Below, piece by piece: positions 15,003 to 23,272 of a stretch of 41,508 bases of DNA. The notes below the pieces were generated by a model, which was not told the origin of the DNA, searched no databases, and saw only the letters and a list, made by a program, of their open reading frames with translations. Origin of the DNA: Rhodococcus sp. AW25M09 (GTDB taxonomy: Bacteria > Actinomycetota > Actinomycetes > Mycobacteriales > Mycobacteriaceae); assembly GCF_000333955.1 (NCBI RefSeq), contig NZ_CAPS01000016.1, positions 1-41,508 of the forward strand. The letters are read 5' to 3'. A program made the translations under genes and the position numbers. The stretch's first letter is position 1. Each line of letters begins with the position of its first letter.

Positions 15003-16274
15003 CTACATCGCCTCGAGTACAGTTCGATTTCCGCCTGCCGCTTTCGCTCGGTACATCAAGGAGTCGGCCGCGCGCGTGGCAGCGTTGACCACATTGAGCC
15101 CTGCTTCCCACGCTTCGGAATCGGGGACGAGCACCACTGCACCCGCACTCACCGTCACCGGAATCGGATCCGAACCGTTCGCCAGGGTTCCGCTGACCCC
15201 CTGAACCAATTCACACAATCGTTCCGTCTCGCCGACCAGGACGGCTACGAACTCCTCACCCCCGGTTCGCGCCACCACCCCGATCTTCCCGAAGTGATCG
15301 AAGAGACGATCGGCGACGAGGACTATGACGGCATCGCCCTGGTCATGTCCGTAGCGGTCGTTGACGCTCTTGAACCGATCGATGTCGACGAGAACGAGCA
15401 CGAAGGCCGACCGCTCGCCGTGCGCGACCGTCCACAGATCTTCGATCGCGTTCTGCAGCCCACGCCTGTTCTTCATTCGCGTCAGAGGGTCGATCTCGGA
15501 CTGCCGTGCGTCCTCGGACACCAACGACCACGCGATCTGAGCGAAGATCGGGGCACCCGACGTTGCGCCGCCTGCGACCAACACCGCGGCGAGGGCATCC
15601 CATGGACCCCACAAATCTTGCACATAGGCGGCCGCGCCGATGTAGACGATCACCAGGTTGGCGAAGACGAGGTGCGCAACAAGCAGTTTCGATCCGAGGA
15701 AGAAGGTGCACATCGTTCCTGTCAACGAGAAGAGGAATGTGCCGATCAGCCCCGACGTGGGGACGTCGAGAAGAATCACCGACGCAAGACCGACGTCGCC
15801 GAACACCAGAAAGGCCACCACCTGCGACTTCCGGTAGGGCAACGGTTTTACCAGCAACCACACGATCGCCACACCTTGCAGTATCAGGATGAAGATCACA
15901 TAGGCCACAGGACCCGCCCCGGACGGCCCGTTGGGCGAGCCCAACATCAGGAGCGACACGGCCGCATACAGCGCAACGCAGCTCGCGAAGACGACTCGGA
16001 TCAATTGGTGCAGCGGACGCGTCGACTTGTGCGCGAAGACCCAGCCGAAATCGTGTGGAGTGACAAACCAGTGGCGAACAACTCGAGCAGCACTGGGTTG
16101 CGGTCCGAGTGGCGGAACGGTGATGCTCGAGATCGATCTCCTCGACGACACCGTGGTCGACCGTCTGCGGTGGCGACTACGTGTCTCGGAGTGGGCGCGC
16201 CTCGGACCTGCGGATCCGGGAGCGGCCGGTGGCCCGTTGTACTGCGAGCCGTTCGATCGAAAGTCTTCACGCAT
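15003..16274 (-). CDS. membrane-bound GGDEF diguanylate cyclase
   Basis: 423 residues. A basic, low-complexity N-terminus (about 1-65) precedes six predicted membrane helices (about 90-250), then a single GGDEF domain (about 262-423). The domain keeps DPLTRMKNRRG, metal-binding D297 in VDIDRFK, N305, and the active-site motif GGEEF (338-342), so it should make c-di-GMP. The usual inhibitory RxxD site five residues before the motif is absent (KIGV), suggesting no product inhibition through that site. No EAL partner domain. The membrane part probably senses a signal. ATG has a G-rich ribosome site five bases upstream; a shorter start within the basic region cannot be excluded. Confidence 0.87.
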   Translation of the reverse strand: MREDFRSNGSQYNGPPAAPGSAGPRRAHSETRSRHRRRSTTVSSRRSISSITVPPLGPQPSAARVVRHWFVTPHDFGWVFAHKSTRPLHQLIRVVFASCVALYAAVSLLMLGSPNGPSGAGPVAYVIFILILQGVAIVWLLVKPLPYRKSQVVAFLVFGDVGLASVILLDVPTSGLIGTFLFSLTGTMCTFFLGSKLLVAHLVFANLVIVYIGAAAYVQDLWGPWDALAAVLVAGGATSGAPIFAQIAWSLVSEDARQSEIDPLTRMKNRRGLQNAIEDLWTVAHGERSAFVLVLVDIDRFKSVNDRYGHDQGDAVIVLVADRLFDHFGKIGVVARTGGEEFVAVLVGETERLCELVQGVSGTLANGSDPIPVTVSAGAVVLVPDSEAWEAGLNVVNAATRAADSLMYRAKAAGGNRTVLEAM

Positions 16275-16594
16275 GAGGGCCCCCCTAGTGAAACCAATTG
16301 CCCCGTGGGAGCAGCCTACCGATCAGCGCTTCGGGTGGACCGGCCAGGACCGGCACGGATCGCCGACTCCGCGATGCTCGGATCGATCAGGTCTCGACGT
16401 ACACGAGGCCCCGCACCGTGCGCGGACTGCCGCATCTGCAGACATAAAGGGAGACACCCACTACTGACGGCGGTCGGGGGCGACAGCAGTAGCGGGTGTC
16501 TCACCTTTCATTCGCAGCCCCCTATCGGGTGGATGGGTACCGGATGGGAAATTCTTTCGAAGTTTTTTCGCCCGCCCGGGCATAGCCTGTGACC
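16275..16594. other. 320-base gap between divergent genes
   Basis: I see no protein gene here. It holds the GGDEF gene's upstream region on the left, a very strong isolated hairpin at 16446-16508, and the leaderless promoter of the next gene (TAGCCT, 16583-16588) on the right. The open frame running through from the left is a shadow of the GGDEF gene. Confidence 0.6.
16446..16508. terminator. orphan terminator-like hairpin between divergent genes
   Basis: Arms at 16446-16466 and 16487-16508 pair over about 20 of 21 positions with one mismatch and one bulged A; the stem begins AAAGG and ends CCTTT, with a 20-base loop. No known gene ends here, so it either terminates an unannotated small RNA or blocks antisense transcription. 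Confidence 0.6.
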
Positions 16595-16969
16595 ATGCCT
16601 TTCACAGCAGCGAACCATTACGACTTCAGCGGAGACGACCTCACCGGAACCGTCGACGCCCATCGATCCGCCGGTGTCTGGGCGGCGCAGCTCGTACTGA
16701 GTGGAGAAACACTGGAGTCCACCGACGTCACCCGATCCGATCTGGGTTTCGAGGTGCGAACCGTCGTGAAGAATCTTTCGGACGGCAACCGCACCCACTT
16801 GCTGGTGGTTCTGCCGCGTGTCAATCTCGATGCCACTGACGGCCAGCCCGCGACGTTCACCTCGTACGCAGTCTTGTACACCGTGCACGGTGGATCCTCC
16901 GAGCAGCATGGTGCTGCCGAGTCCTACGACGTGCGGTTGCTCAACGGAACAGCGTCGCTCGTCCGGTGA
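16595..16969 (+). CDS. conserved-looking protein of unknown function
   Basis: 124 residues, cytoplasmic by composition, no signal peptide or membrane helix. It is mostly alternating beta strand: AANHYDFSGDDLTGTV, AGVWAAQLVLSG, LGFEVRTVVKNL, THLLVVLPRVNLD, FTSYAVLYTVHGG, YDVRLLNGTASLV. That pattern suggests a small beta sandwich or barrel; I do not recognise a family. Codon bias is that of its neighbours. ATG 16595 lies six bases after TAGCCT (16583-16588) and has no Shine-Dalgarno, indicating a leaderless message; a GTG six bases upstream is the alternative. It is followed after 121 bases by the pirin gene on the same strand. Confidence 0.65.
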   Translation: MPFTAANHYDFSGDDLTGTVDAHRSAGVWAAQLVLSGETLESTDVTRSDLGFEVRTVVKNLSDGNRTHLLVVLPRVNLDATDGQPATFTSYAVLYTVHGGSSEQHGAAESYDVRLLNGTASLVR

Positions 16970-17030
16970 GCAGGTCCGGAATAGTCTCGGTCGAACTCCG
17001 GTTGTGCGGCGTAGTCAAGGAAAACGCACT

Positions 17031-17084
17031 GACTTTCTCCGGGCAACCGACTTTCTCCGGGTAACCGACTTTCTTCGGGTAGGA
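17031..17084 (+). repeat. three 18-bp tandem repeats before the pirin gene
   Basis: Units GACTTTCTCCGGGCAACC, GACTTTCTCCGGGTAACC and GACTTTCTTCGGGTAGGA follow one another exactly. The third ends in the AGGAG ribosome site of the pirin gene. The units differ at 1-5 positions. They lie in the leader; iterated operator or structured leader are both possible. Confidence 0.8.
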
Positions 17085-17090
17085 GCACAC

Positions 17091-17987
17091 GTGATCCAGG
17101 TTCTCACCCCGCGCGAGGTTCCACTCGGCGGCCCACGCGCCATGAAGGTTCGACGCACCCTGCCGCACAGGGACCGATCCCTCATCGGTGCGTGGTGTTT
17201 CGCCGATCATTACGGCCCGGAGCGCTCGACAATGGATGTCGCGCCGCACCCGCACACCGGATTGCAGACGGTCAGTTGGCTGTTCTCCGGTGAGATCGAG
17301 CACCGCGACAGCGTCGGCTCACACGCCATGGTGCGACCCGGCGAGCTCAACTTGATGACGGCCGGCCAGGGCATCAGCCACTCCGAAGTCTCCACACCGG
17401 AAACCGACATCCTGCACGGCATGCAGTTGTGGGTCGCACTTCCGGCCGTATCCCGATTCGTGGCACCGACATTCGAGCACTATGCACCGGAGCCGATCAC
17501 TGCACCCGGACTCGCGGCCCGCGTCTTTCTCGGCACCGTGCTCGGCGAGACCTCACCGGTGTCCACGTACACACCCCTGCTCGGGGCCGAGATAGTGCTC
17601 GACGCCGGAGCCCGGGTCGCCCTCGATGTAGACCCCACCTTCGAGCACGGAATCGTCGTCGATCAGGGTGCTGTGGAACTGGAGTCGGGGTCGGACTCGA
17701 CAGAGCTACAGGCCGCTGAACTGGGCTACATCGAACCCGGTCGCGACGAATTGCACCTGCACAATTCGACGCAGGACGCGGTTCGGTTTCTGCTGCTGGG
17801 CGGTCCGCCGTTCGGCGAGCAGATCGTCATGTGGTGGAACTTCGTCGGCCGCAGCCACGAGGATGTCGTGGAGTATCGGGCCGCCTACGAGGCGGAGAAC
17901 GGTCAGTTCGGAACCGTGGACGGATACCCCGGCCCCCGGTTGCACGCGCCCGAACTGCCGAACGCCCGGATGAAGCGTCGCGGCTGA
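17091..17987 (+). CDS. pirin family protein
   Basis: 298-residue bicupin of the pirin family. The N-terminal cupin has the metal-binding HPHTGLQTVSW pattern and the second histidine pair region (EIEHRD, GISHSEVS); these are the iron-binding residues of pirins. The C-terminal cupin (about 170-280) and the tail FVGRSHEDV are also typical. Known pirins act as quercetin 2,3-dioxygenases or as metal-dependent regulatory partners; which applies is unknown. GTG start at 17091 with AGGAG five bases upstream gives the usual N-terminus (MIQVLTPREVPLGGPRA). The open frame continues upstream through the 18-bp repeats but has no ribosome site there. Confidence 0.9.
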   Translation: MIQVLTPREVPLGGPRAMKVRRTLPHRDRSLIGAWCFADHYGPERSTMDVAPHPHTGLQTVSWLFSGEIEHRDSVGSHAMVRPGELNLMTAGQGISHSEVSTPETDILHGMQLWVALPAVSRFVAPTFEHYAPEPITAPGLAARVFLGTVLGETSPVSTYTPLLGAEIVLDAGARVALDVDPTFEHGIVVDQGAVELESGSDSTELQAAELGYIEPGRDELHLHNSTQDAVRFLLLGGPPFGEQIVMWWNFVGRSHEDVVEYRAAYEAENGQFGTVDGYPGPRLHAPELPNARMKRRG

Positions 17988-18007
17988 CCGCCGGGCGCGG
18001 CCGTCAG
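17984..18007. terminator. short hairpin spanning both stop codons (pirin / RNase HI)
   Basis: CTGACCGCC and GGCCGTCAG pair at 8 of 9 positions around a 6-base loop. The pirin TGA is in the left arm and the RNase HI stop codon is in the right arm. Weak, but well placed between two convergent genes. Confidence 0.4.
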
Positions 18008-18543
18008 AACAGGGTCGCGATCTCCGACTCCGAGAACTGCTGAGGTTCGCACTCGGCAGGCTTGGCCACTGCAGGCTTGGATACTGCAGGCTTGATTGCA
18101 CCGTTCGCGCCCGCGGCTGCGATGGCGCGTGCGGCTTCGCCTGCCAAGGCGTCGGCCGCTTCGTTGAAGTGGTTGCCGACGTGTCCGCGGACCCAGCGGA
18201 ACCGCACCGGACCCTCGCGTTCGGTGATGGCCCGCTCGATGCTCTGTACAAGCTCCAGATTGCGTACCGGGGTGCCGCTCGCCGTCTTCCAGCCCTTGCG
18301 CTTCCACCCTGCGAGCCATTCCGACGCGCACTTGATGGCGTACTGCGAATCGGACTCGATCAACAGCGGCTCGGGGCCGGGGTGGGCCAGGACCGCCTCG
18401 AGCAGCGCGCGAAGCTCGGCTACCTGGTTGGTGCCCGAGGGCTCACCGCCGGAGTTGCTCGGCCCCGTGTGGTTGACCCACGCCCACCCGATTGCTCCGC
18501 CGGGGTTACGCAGACACGAGCCGTCCGTACTCACGATGATCAC
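18004..18543 (-). CDS. rnhA: ribonuclease HI
   Basis: 179 residues; cleaves RNA in RNA-DNA hybrids. The RNase H fold and all four catalytic carboxylates are visible: D7 (STDGS), E43 (NQVAELRALLEAV), D65 (ESDSQYA) and D131 (NEAADALA), with H121 in the flexible loop (RGHVGNH). The basic W-rich handle KRKGWKTASG is also present. After the domain comes a 40-residue Ala/Lys/Pro tail with three KPA units (tandem 15-bp repeats at 18056-18099) ending in an acidic CEPQQFSESEIATLF. GTG 18543 starts at the first beta strand, eight bases after TAGGGT (18557-18552), so leaderless. The same frame is open for 780 bases upstream, but that is antisense to the MFS gene region and not coding. Confidence 0.92.
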   Translation of the reverse strand: MIIVSTDGSCLRNPGGAIGWAWVNHTGPSNSGGEPSGTNQVAELRALLEAVLAHPGPEPLLIESDSQYAIKCASEWLAGWKRKGWKTASGTPVRNLELVQSIERAITEREGPVRFRWVRGHVGNHFNEAADALAGEAARAIAAAGANGAIKPAVSKPAVAKPAECEPQQFSESEIATLF

Positions 18544-18632
18544 GGTCCCCGACCCTACGGCGGGGGACCGACAAACTCGGGTTGACTCGCGCACGAACAC
18601 CGACGTACTTCGCGGCCCCACTACGAACACGG

Positions 18633-19826
18633 TCAGGCCGGGTTGCTCACCCTGCGCTTTCTCCCGTCGACAGTCAGCAGCACGAATCCCACTGCAGCCA
18701 GCACGGCGATCAGCACCGAGAACACCACTCCCGCCGTCACCAATCCCCATGCCGACGCAGCGGCCCCGGCCCCGATGACCGGCACGGAGATCGCGACGTA
18801 CAGCACCACGAAGAACGTGGAGGTCACCTCCGCTCGACGCTCGGCCGGTAGCTGCGCGGAGATGGTCGACATGCCGTTGCTGAAGATCACGCCCTGTCCG
18901 ACGCCGCACAACAGCGCCGCGACCACCAGAACGGGCAGCGACGTCAGCAGCAACGACGAGGCCAAGACGACCAACCCGACCGTCAACACCAAGCAGCCCC
19001 ACCGCTGGGCCGCGGCCGGATCGGCCTTGCGCATCGCGATCTGCGCGGTTGCCGATGCCGCGAAGACCGCGAACACCACTGCACCGGTCGCCGCGTGGTT
19101 GTCGATCTGCAGCACTCCGGCGACGAAACCCGGCGAGACCGCGGTGAACAGGCCGAGCACGGCGAATCCGGCGAAACCACCGACGGCGGCTCTGAGAAAT
19201 GTGCCGCGCACCTCCGGCGGTACGGACAGGCGCTGCATGTGCGGGCGGGCACCGTGAGCGACCCGAACGGTTTCCGGAGCGAGGAACACTGCCACACCGG
19301 CCACGAGCAGCAAGGCAATGTCTACCCAAAATGTCAGGCGCAGTGGATCAGGCAGGTATTCGACGAGCAGCCCGGCCACCAGCGGGCCGAGCCCGAGACC
19401 GCCGATGTTGGCCGCAGTGGCGATGGCCGGGGCGCGATCTCGCCAGGCCTGGGGCACCAGTTCGATCAAGGTGACGGTGGCTGTCCCGACGAAGATGCCG
19501 GCCGAGATACCAGACAACACCCGCCCGATCACCAGCTCGGCCAAGGAGTCGGCGAAAACGAACACCACGGCGCTGACCAGGCCGAACACGATGGCGGACA
19601 ACAACATCGGTCGACGTCCGAGCGAATCCGACCAGCGCCCCAAGACCACCAGCGCGCCCAGCACGCCGGCGGCATACGCCGCGAACACCAACGTCACCAC
19701 GAAGACGGAGAACCCGAACTCCACCTCGTACAACGCGTACAGGGGCGTCGGCATGGTCGTCCCCATCATCGCGACGACGAACGCGAAGGCGACCCCGAGG
19801 AACGATGCTGCGCCCGATCGAGTCAC
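18633..19826 (-). CDS. MFS transporter
   Basis: 397 residues, 12 predicted membrane helices. The loop between helices 2 and 3 carries the MFS motif A, LGRWSDSLGRRP, and the proton-coupled exporter signature region is seen around ELVIGRVLSGISAGI. Residues about 195-215 form the central cytoplasmic loop. Likely a proton antiporter for drugs or metabolites in the plasma membrane; substrate unknown. GTG start with GGAGGAGG five bases upstream. It is divergent from the AlkA-like gene over 152 bases and lies upstream of rnhA on the same strand, 89 bases apart. Confidence 0.88.
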   Translation of the reverse strand: MTRSGAASFLGVAFAFVVAMMGTTMPTPLYALYEVEFGFSVFVVTLVFAAYAAGVLGALVVLGRWSDSLGRRPMLLSAIVFGLVSAVVFVFADSLAELVIGRVLSGISAGIFVGTATVTLIELVPQAWRDRAPAIATAANIGGLGLGPLVAGLLVEYLPDPLRLTFWVDIALLLVAGVAVFLAPETVRVAHGARPHMQRLSVPPEVRGTFLRAAVGGFAGFAVLGLFTAVSPGFVAGVLQIDNHAATGAVVFAVFAASATAQIAMRKADPAAAQRWGCLVLTVGLVVLASSLLLTSLPVLVVAALLCGVGQGVIFSNGMSTISAQLPAERRAEVTSTFFVVLYVAISVPVIGAGAAASAWGLVTAGVVFSVLIAVLAAVGFVLLTVDGRKRRVSNPA

Positions 19827-19978
19827 GAAGACCCTCCTCCAGTTGTTGTCGCGAGCGAGGCACTATCCCTGCACTGCACTGTATTTTCCCGTCGAATGGG
19901 CAAGGGTGTCGACTCGGGGCCCGACAGGGGCGAGCTCGTCTACCCTGGATCCGAACGACAGGGAGGTGATGGTCCGCA

Positions 19979-20911
19979 ATGCCAGACGCCGACGAGTCGG
20001 GTGGAACGGCCCGCGTCGTCACCTCCGAACGGCGCATCGACGTGCGGATGTCCGTGTCACCACTGCGTCGGGGCCGCGGCGATCCCACCTACGAGTCGAC
20101 GCCCGACGGTGCCGTCTGGCGCACGTCGAGGATGACCTCGGGTCCGGTCACGTACCGCCTGATCCAGACTTCGCCGGCCAGCGTTGCGGCCCGAGCGTGG
20201 GGGCCCGGCGCACCAGAACTGCTGGACTCGGTACCTGCTCTACTCGGCCTGCACGACGATTCCACCGCTTTCGCACCGGAGCACCCGATTCTGCAGGAAG
20301 CGCATCGGCAGCTGCCGCACCTGCGTTTGGGCCGGACCGGGTTGGTACTCGAGGCTTTGATCCCGGCAATCATCGAGCAACGCGTACACGGCATTTCGGC
20401 GTTCGGCTCCTGGCGGTACCTGGTGAGCAAATTCGGTGACCCGGCACCGGGACCGACCCCGAAGCCGATGTTCGTGTTCCCGACGCCTGACGTGTGGCGG
20501 CGTATCCCGTCGTGGGACTACCACCGCGCCAACGTCGACCCGGCGCGATCGAAGACCATCGTCCGCGCCGCTCGGGCCGCCGGGCGTCTCGAGGAGGCGT
20601 CGGCGATGACGCCCGAGGACGCAGCCCGCAGGCTGCGGGCAATTCCCGGTGTCGGTATCTGGACGGCGGCGGAGACCGCGCAACGCGCCCTGGGGGATCC
20701 CGACGCATTGTCGGTGGGCGATTACCACCTGGCGGCGGTGGTGGGGTGGTCGCTGCTGGGTAGACCTATCGACGACGCAGAGATGGTCGAGTATCTGCAG
20801 CCGCTGGCTCCGCATCGGCATCGCGCGATTCGCCTGCTGTACCTGAGCGGGAAGGCAACCAAGCCCAAATTCGGTCCGCGGACCGCGCTGGTGGACCACA
20901 CGTGGCATTGA
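19979..20911 (+). CDS. AlkA-like DNA-3-methyladenine glycosylase
   Basis: 310-residue HhH-GPD superfamily glycosylase that removes alkylated bases. The helix-hairpin-helix is LRAIPGVGIWTAAETA (about 219-234), followed by the GPD loop where D248 in LSVGDYHLAAVVG is the catalytic aspartate. An N-terminal beta-rich region (about 55-85) and the helical core with LEALIPAIIEQRVHG (the first conserved helix of the fold) match AlkA-type proteins; no Fe-S cysteine cluster is present, excluding the MutY/Nth branch. The start ATG has GGGAGG 12 bases upstream, and a TACCCT hexamer at 19941-19946 is a likely -10. Monocistronic; the aldo/keto reductase gene follows with its own signals. Confidence 0.85.
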   Translation: MPDADESGGTARVVTSERRIDVRMSVSPLRRGRGDPTYESTPDGAVWRTSRMTSGPVTYRLIQTSPASVAARAWGPGAPELLDSVPALLGLHDDSTAFAPEHPILQEAHRQLPHLRLGRTGLVLEALIPAIIEQRVHGISAFGSWRYLVSKFGDPAPGPTPKPMFVFPTPDVWRRIPSWDYHRANVDPARSKTIVRAARAAGRLEEASAMTPEDAARRLRAIPGVGIWTAAETAQRALGDPDALSVGDYHLAAVVGWSLLGRPIDDAEMVEYLQPLAPHRHRAIRLLYLSGKATKPKFGPRTALVDHTWH

Positions 20912-20962
20912 GCCCCCGACTGCTCGTACAGTCTAGTTGTTCGCCAACGTAAGGAGTCTTCT

Positions 20963-21907
20963 GTGGTCGCCATCGGCAATTCCGATCTGGACATCTTTCC
21001 GCTCGCTCTCGGTGGGAACACCTTCGGCTGGACCAGCGACGAGGCTGCGTCCTTCGAGATCCTCGACGCCTTCACCGCGGGCGGCGGCAACTTCGTCGAC
21101 ACCGCAGATTCGTATTCGGCGTTCGCCGACGGCAACTCCGGCGGTGAGTCGGAGACGATCATCGGCGCGTGGACCACGGCGCGCGGAAACCGAGACGACG
21201 TCGTCATCGCCACCAAGGTCAGTCAACATCCCGAGTTCCGCGGATTGGCCCCGGACAACATCCGGGCCGCCGCCGACGCATCGCTGACCCGACTGCAGAC
21301 CGACCACATCGATGTCTACTACGCGCACTACGACGACGACAAGATTCCGCTGGTCGAGTCTCTCGCTGCGTTCGACGACCTGGTGAAAGCGGGCAAGGTC
21401 CGGTACGTCGCCATCTCGAACTACTCGCCCTCACGCGTACAGGAGTGGTTGCAGCTGGCGAAAGACAACGGGTTCGCTGCTCCGATCGCGCTGCAGCCGC
21501 ACTACAACCTGGTCGCGCGGAACGACTACGAGGGCCGACTCCAGAACCTGGCCGTCGAGAACGACCTCTCGGTCTTCCCCTACTTCTCCCTCGCCGCCGG
21601 GTTCCTGACCGGCAAGTACCGCACGCGCGAAGACCTCGCCGGCAAGCAGCGCGAACGACTGACCACCGGGTACTTCTCGGACGCAGGTCTGGCCGTGGTG
21701 CAGGGTCTACGAGAAATCGCGGAATCGCGCTCGGCAGAGATTGCGAGCGTCGCCCTGGCCTGGCTGCTGGCACGTCCCGGCATCACCGCGCCCATTGCGA
21801 GCGCCAGCACACTTTCCCAGTTGCCCGCCCTGCTCGATGCGCCGGCCCTGACTCTGACCAGCCAGGAAGTCGAGAAGCTCACGACCCTGTCCGATGCAGT
21901 GGCGTAA
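20963..21907 (+). CDS. aldo/keto reductase
   Basis: 314-residue NADPH-dependent TIM-barrel oxidoreductase. Tetrad residues: D46 and Y51 in NFVDTADSYSAF, K85 in VIATKV, H122 in VYYAHYDDD. The C-terminal PIASASTLSQL segment binds NADPH. It belongs to the YajO/AKR11-like branch. Substrate unknown; such enzymes reduce small aldehydes and ketones. GTG start with AAGGAG six bases upstream. It begins 51 bases after the glycosylase gene and probably has its own promoter (TACAGT near 20927). Confidence 0.9.
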   Translation: MVAIGNSDLDIFPLALGGNTFGWTSDEAASFEILDAFTAGGGNFVDTADSYSAFADGNSGGESETIIGAWTTARGNRDDVVIATKVSQHPEFRGLAPDNIRAAADASLTRLQTDHIDVYYAHYDDDKIPLVESLAAFDDLVKAGKVRYVAISNYSPSRVQEWLQLAKDNGFAAPIALQPHYNLVARNDYEGRLQNLAVENDLSVFPYFSLAAGFLTGKYRTREDLAGKQRERLTTGYFSDAGLAVVQGLREIAESRSAEIASVALAWLLARPGITAPIASASTLSQLPALLDAPALTLTSQEVEKLTTLSDAVA

Positions 21908-21968
21908 AACACGAAAGTCGTAGTCAGCACCCGGGAACAAAACGACCGATCCGGTTGCTGAGCTTCGG

Positions 21969-23222
21969 GTGGCCACAGCAGCGAATACGTCAGCACCGAA
22001 CACATCCGTGACCGACACCTCCGCGACCGAGCCGACGTCGCGGGAACGCCTGCGGGTGATTCTCGTCCTGGGTGCGCTCATCGCTCTCGGTCCACTGACC
22101 ATCGACATGTACCTACCGGCTCTGCCGGCCATCGCCGACGACTTGAACACCCCGTCGTCGGCCGTGCAGCTCACCCTCGCCGGGACGCTGGTCGGTCTCG
22201 CCCTGGGGCAACTCGTCATCGGGCCGCTCTCGGACATCGTCGGTCGGCGACTGCCCCTCATCGTCGGCACCGGAGTGCACATCCTCGCCTCCGCGGCCTG
22301 CATCGTGGCACCGAACATCGCCGTACTCGGTGGTCTGCGCGTCGTACAGGGTCTCGGCGCTGCGGCCGCGGCAGTGGTCGCGATGGCCATCGTGCGCGAT
22401 CTGTTCAGTGGCCGGGCCGCCGCAACCGTGTTGTCTCGCCTGATGCTCGTCATGGGCGTCGCCCCGGTACTTGCTCCGTCTCTGGGCGGCGCTGTGCTGC
22501 TGGTCGGATCATGGCGGCTCGTCTTCGCTGCGTTGGCAATCATGGGTGTCGCGCTAATGACGCTGGCGATCGTGTCACTGCGCGAGACCCTGCCGCCGGA
22601 GCGTCGTCGCGCCCGCGGCGTCATGCCGGTGCTGCGGACGTATCGCTCGCTGCTGCGCGACGCCGAGTTCGTCGTACTCGTCCTCGTTGCTGCTCTGGCC
22701 ATGGCGTCGCTGTTCGCCTACATCGCCGGCTCGGCGTTCGTCCTGCAGGAGGAGTTCGGCCTCGACGAGCAGCAGTTCGCCCTCGTCTTCGCGGCCGGTG
22801 CGATCTCTCTCATCGGCGCATCCCAGCTCAACGTGATTCTCCTCGGACGGTTCGCACCGGCCCAGGTCGTGTTGTCGGCGCTGATCTGCGCCGTTGTCGC
22901 CGGTGGCGTCATGGCCGTACTGGCGATCGCCGGAATCGGCGGCATGGCCGGATTCGTGATCCCTCTGTGGTTCGTGCTGGGGGCCGTCGGATTCGTCTTG
23001 CCCAATGCCCCTGCACTCGCATTGTCCCGGCACGGCGAGGCTGCCGGCGGTGCTGCCGCACTGCTCGGGGCCGCCCAGTTCGGTCTCGGTGCGATCGTCG
23101 CCCCGATCGTCGGCGTACTCGGCAACGATGCGATCGCCGTGTCCACGACGATGGTCGTGACCTCCGCCGCGGCACTTGCTGCACTCGTGCTCGTCACCGC
23201 ACGCTCGTCGTCACGACAGTGA
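21969..23222 (+). CDS. Bcr/CflA-type multidrug MFS exporter
   Basis: 417 residues. The first helix carries the Bcr/CflA signature LGPLTIDMYLPALPAIADDL, and motif A appears as GPLSDIVGRRLP after helix 2. Twelve membrane helices; a short hydrophilic Thr/Ser-rich N-terminus (about 25 residues) precedes the first. Family members export bicyclomycin, chloramphenicol and related drugs. The GTG start at 21969 lacks a clear ribosome site; an internal start would lie before RERLRVILV. It begins 61 bases after the aldo/keto reductase and precedes the DUF309 gene by 50 bases. Confidence 0.88.
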   Translation: MATAANTSAPNTSVTDTSATEPTSRERLRVILVLGALIALGPLTIDMYLPALPAIADDLNTPSSAVQLTLAGTLVGLALGQLVIGPLSDIVGRRLPLIVGTGVHILASAACIVAPNIAVLGGLRVVQGLGAAAAAVVAMAIVRDLFSGRAAATVLSRLMLVMGVAPVLAPSLGGAVLLVGSWRLVFAALAIMGVALMTLAIVSLRETLPPERRRARGVMPVLRTYRSLLRDAEFVVLVLVAALAMASLFAYIAGSAFVLQEEFGLDEQQFALVFAAGAISLIGASQLNVILLGRFAPAQVVLSALICAVVAGGVMAVLAIAGIGGMAGFVIPLWFVLGAVGFVLPNAPALALSRHGEAAGGAAALLGAAQFGLGAIVAPIVGVLGNDAIAVSTTMVVTSAAALAALVLVTARSSSRQ

Positions 23223-23272
23223 ATCCGAGGCGGCACCACTGAGCAGGGAGACTGCCCACTAGGGTGACCGCC

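Noticed and set aside
16275..16445. A c-di-GMP riboswitch before the GGDEF gene
   Set aside because: I looked for the conserved GEMM core on both strands and found no match.
15931..16467. 178-codon open frame over the 5' part of the GGDEF gene
   Set aside because: No start signal and atypical composition; it is a shadow that runs by chance into the intergenic region.
17000..17090. Pirin gene starting further upstream and including the 18-bp repeats as coding sequence
   Set aside because: The GTG at 17091 has AGGAG at proper spacing and gives the family's usual N-terminus; no ribosome site supports the longer form.
18544..19329. Long upstream extension of the RNase HI frame
   Set aside because: The enzyme starts at its first beta strand at 18543 with a leaderless promoter; the extension is an alternative frame of the MFS transporter gene and reads as low-complexity Arg/Gly.
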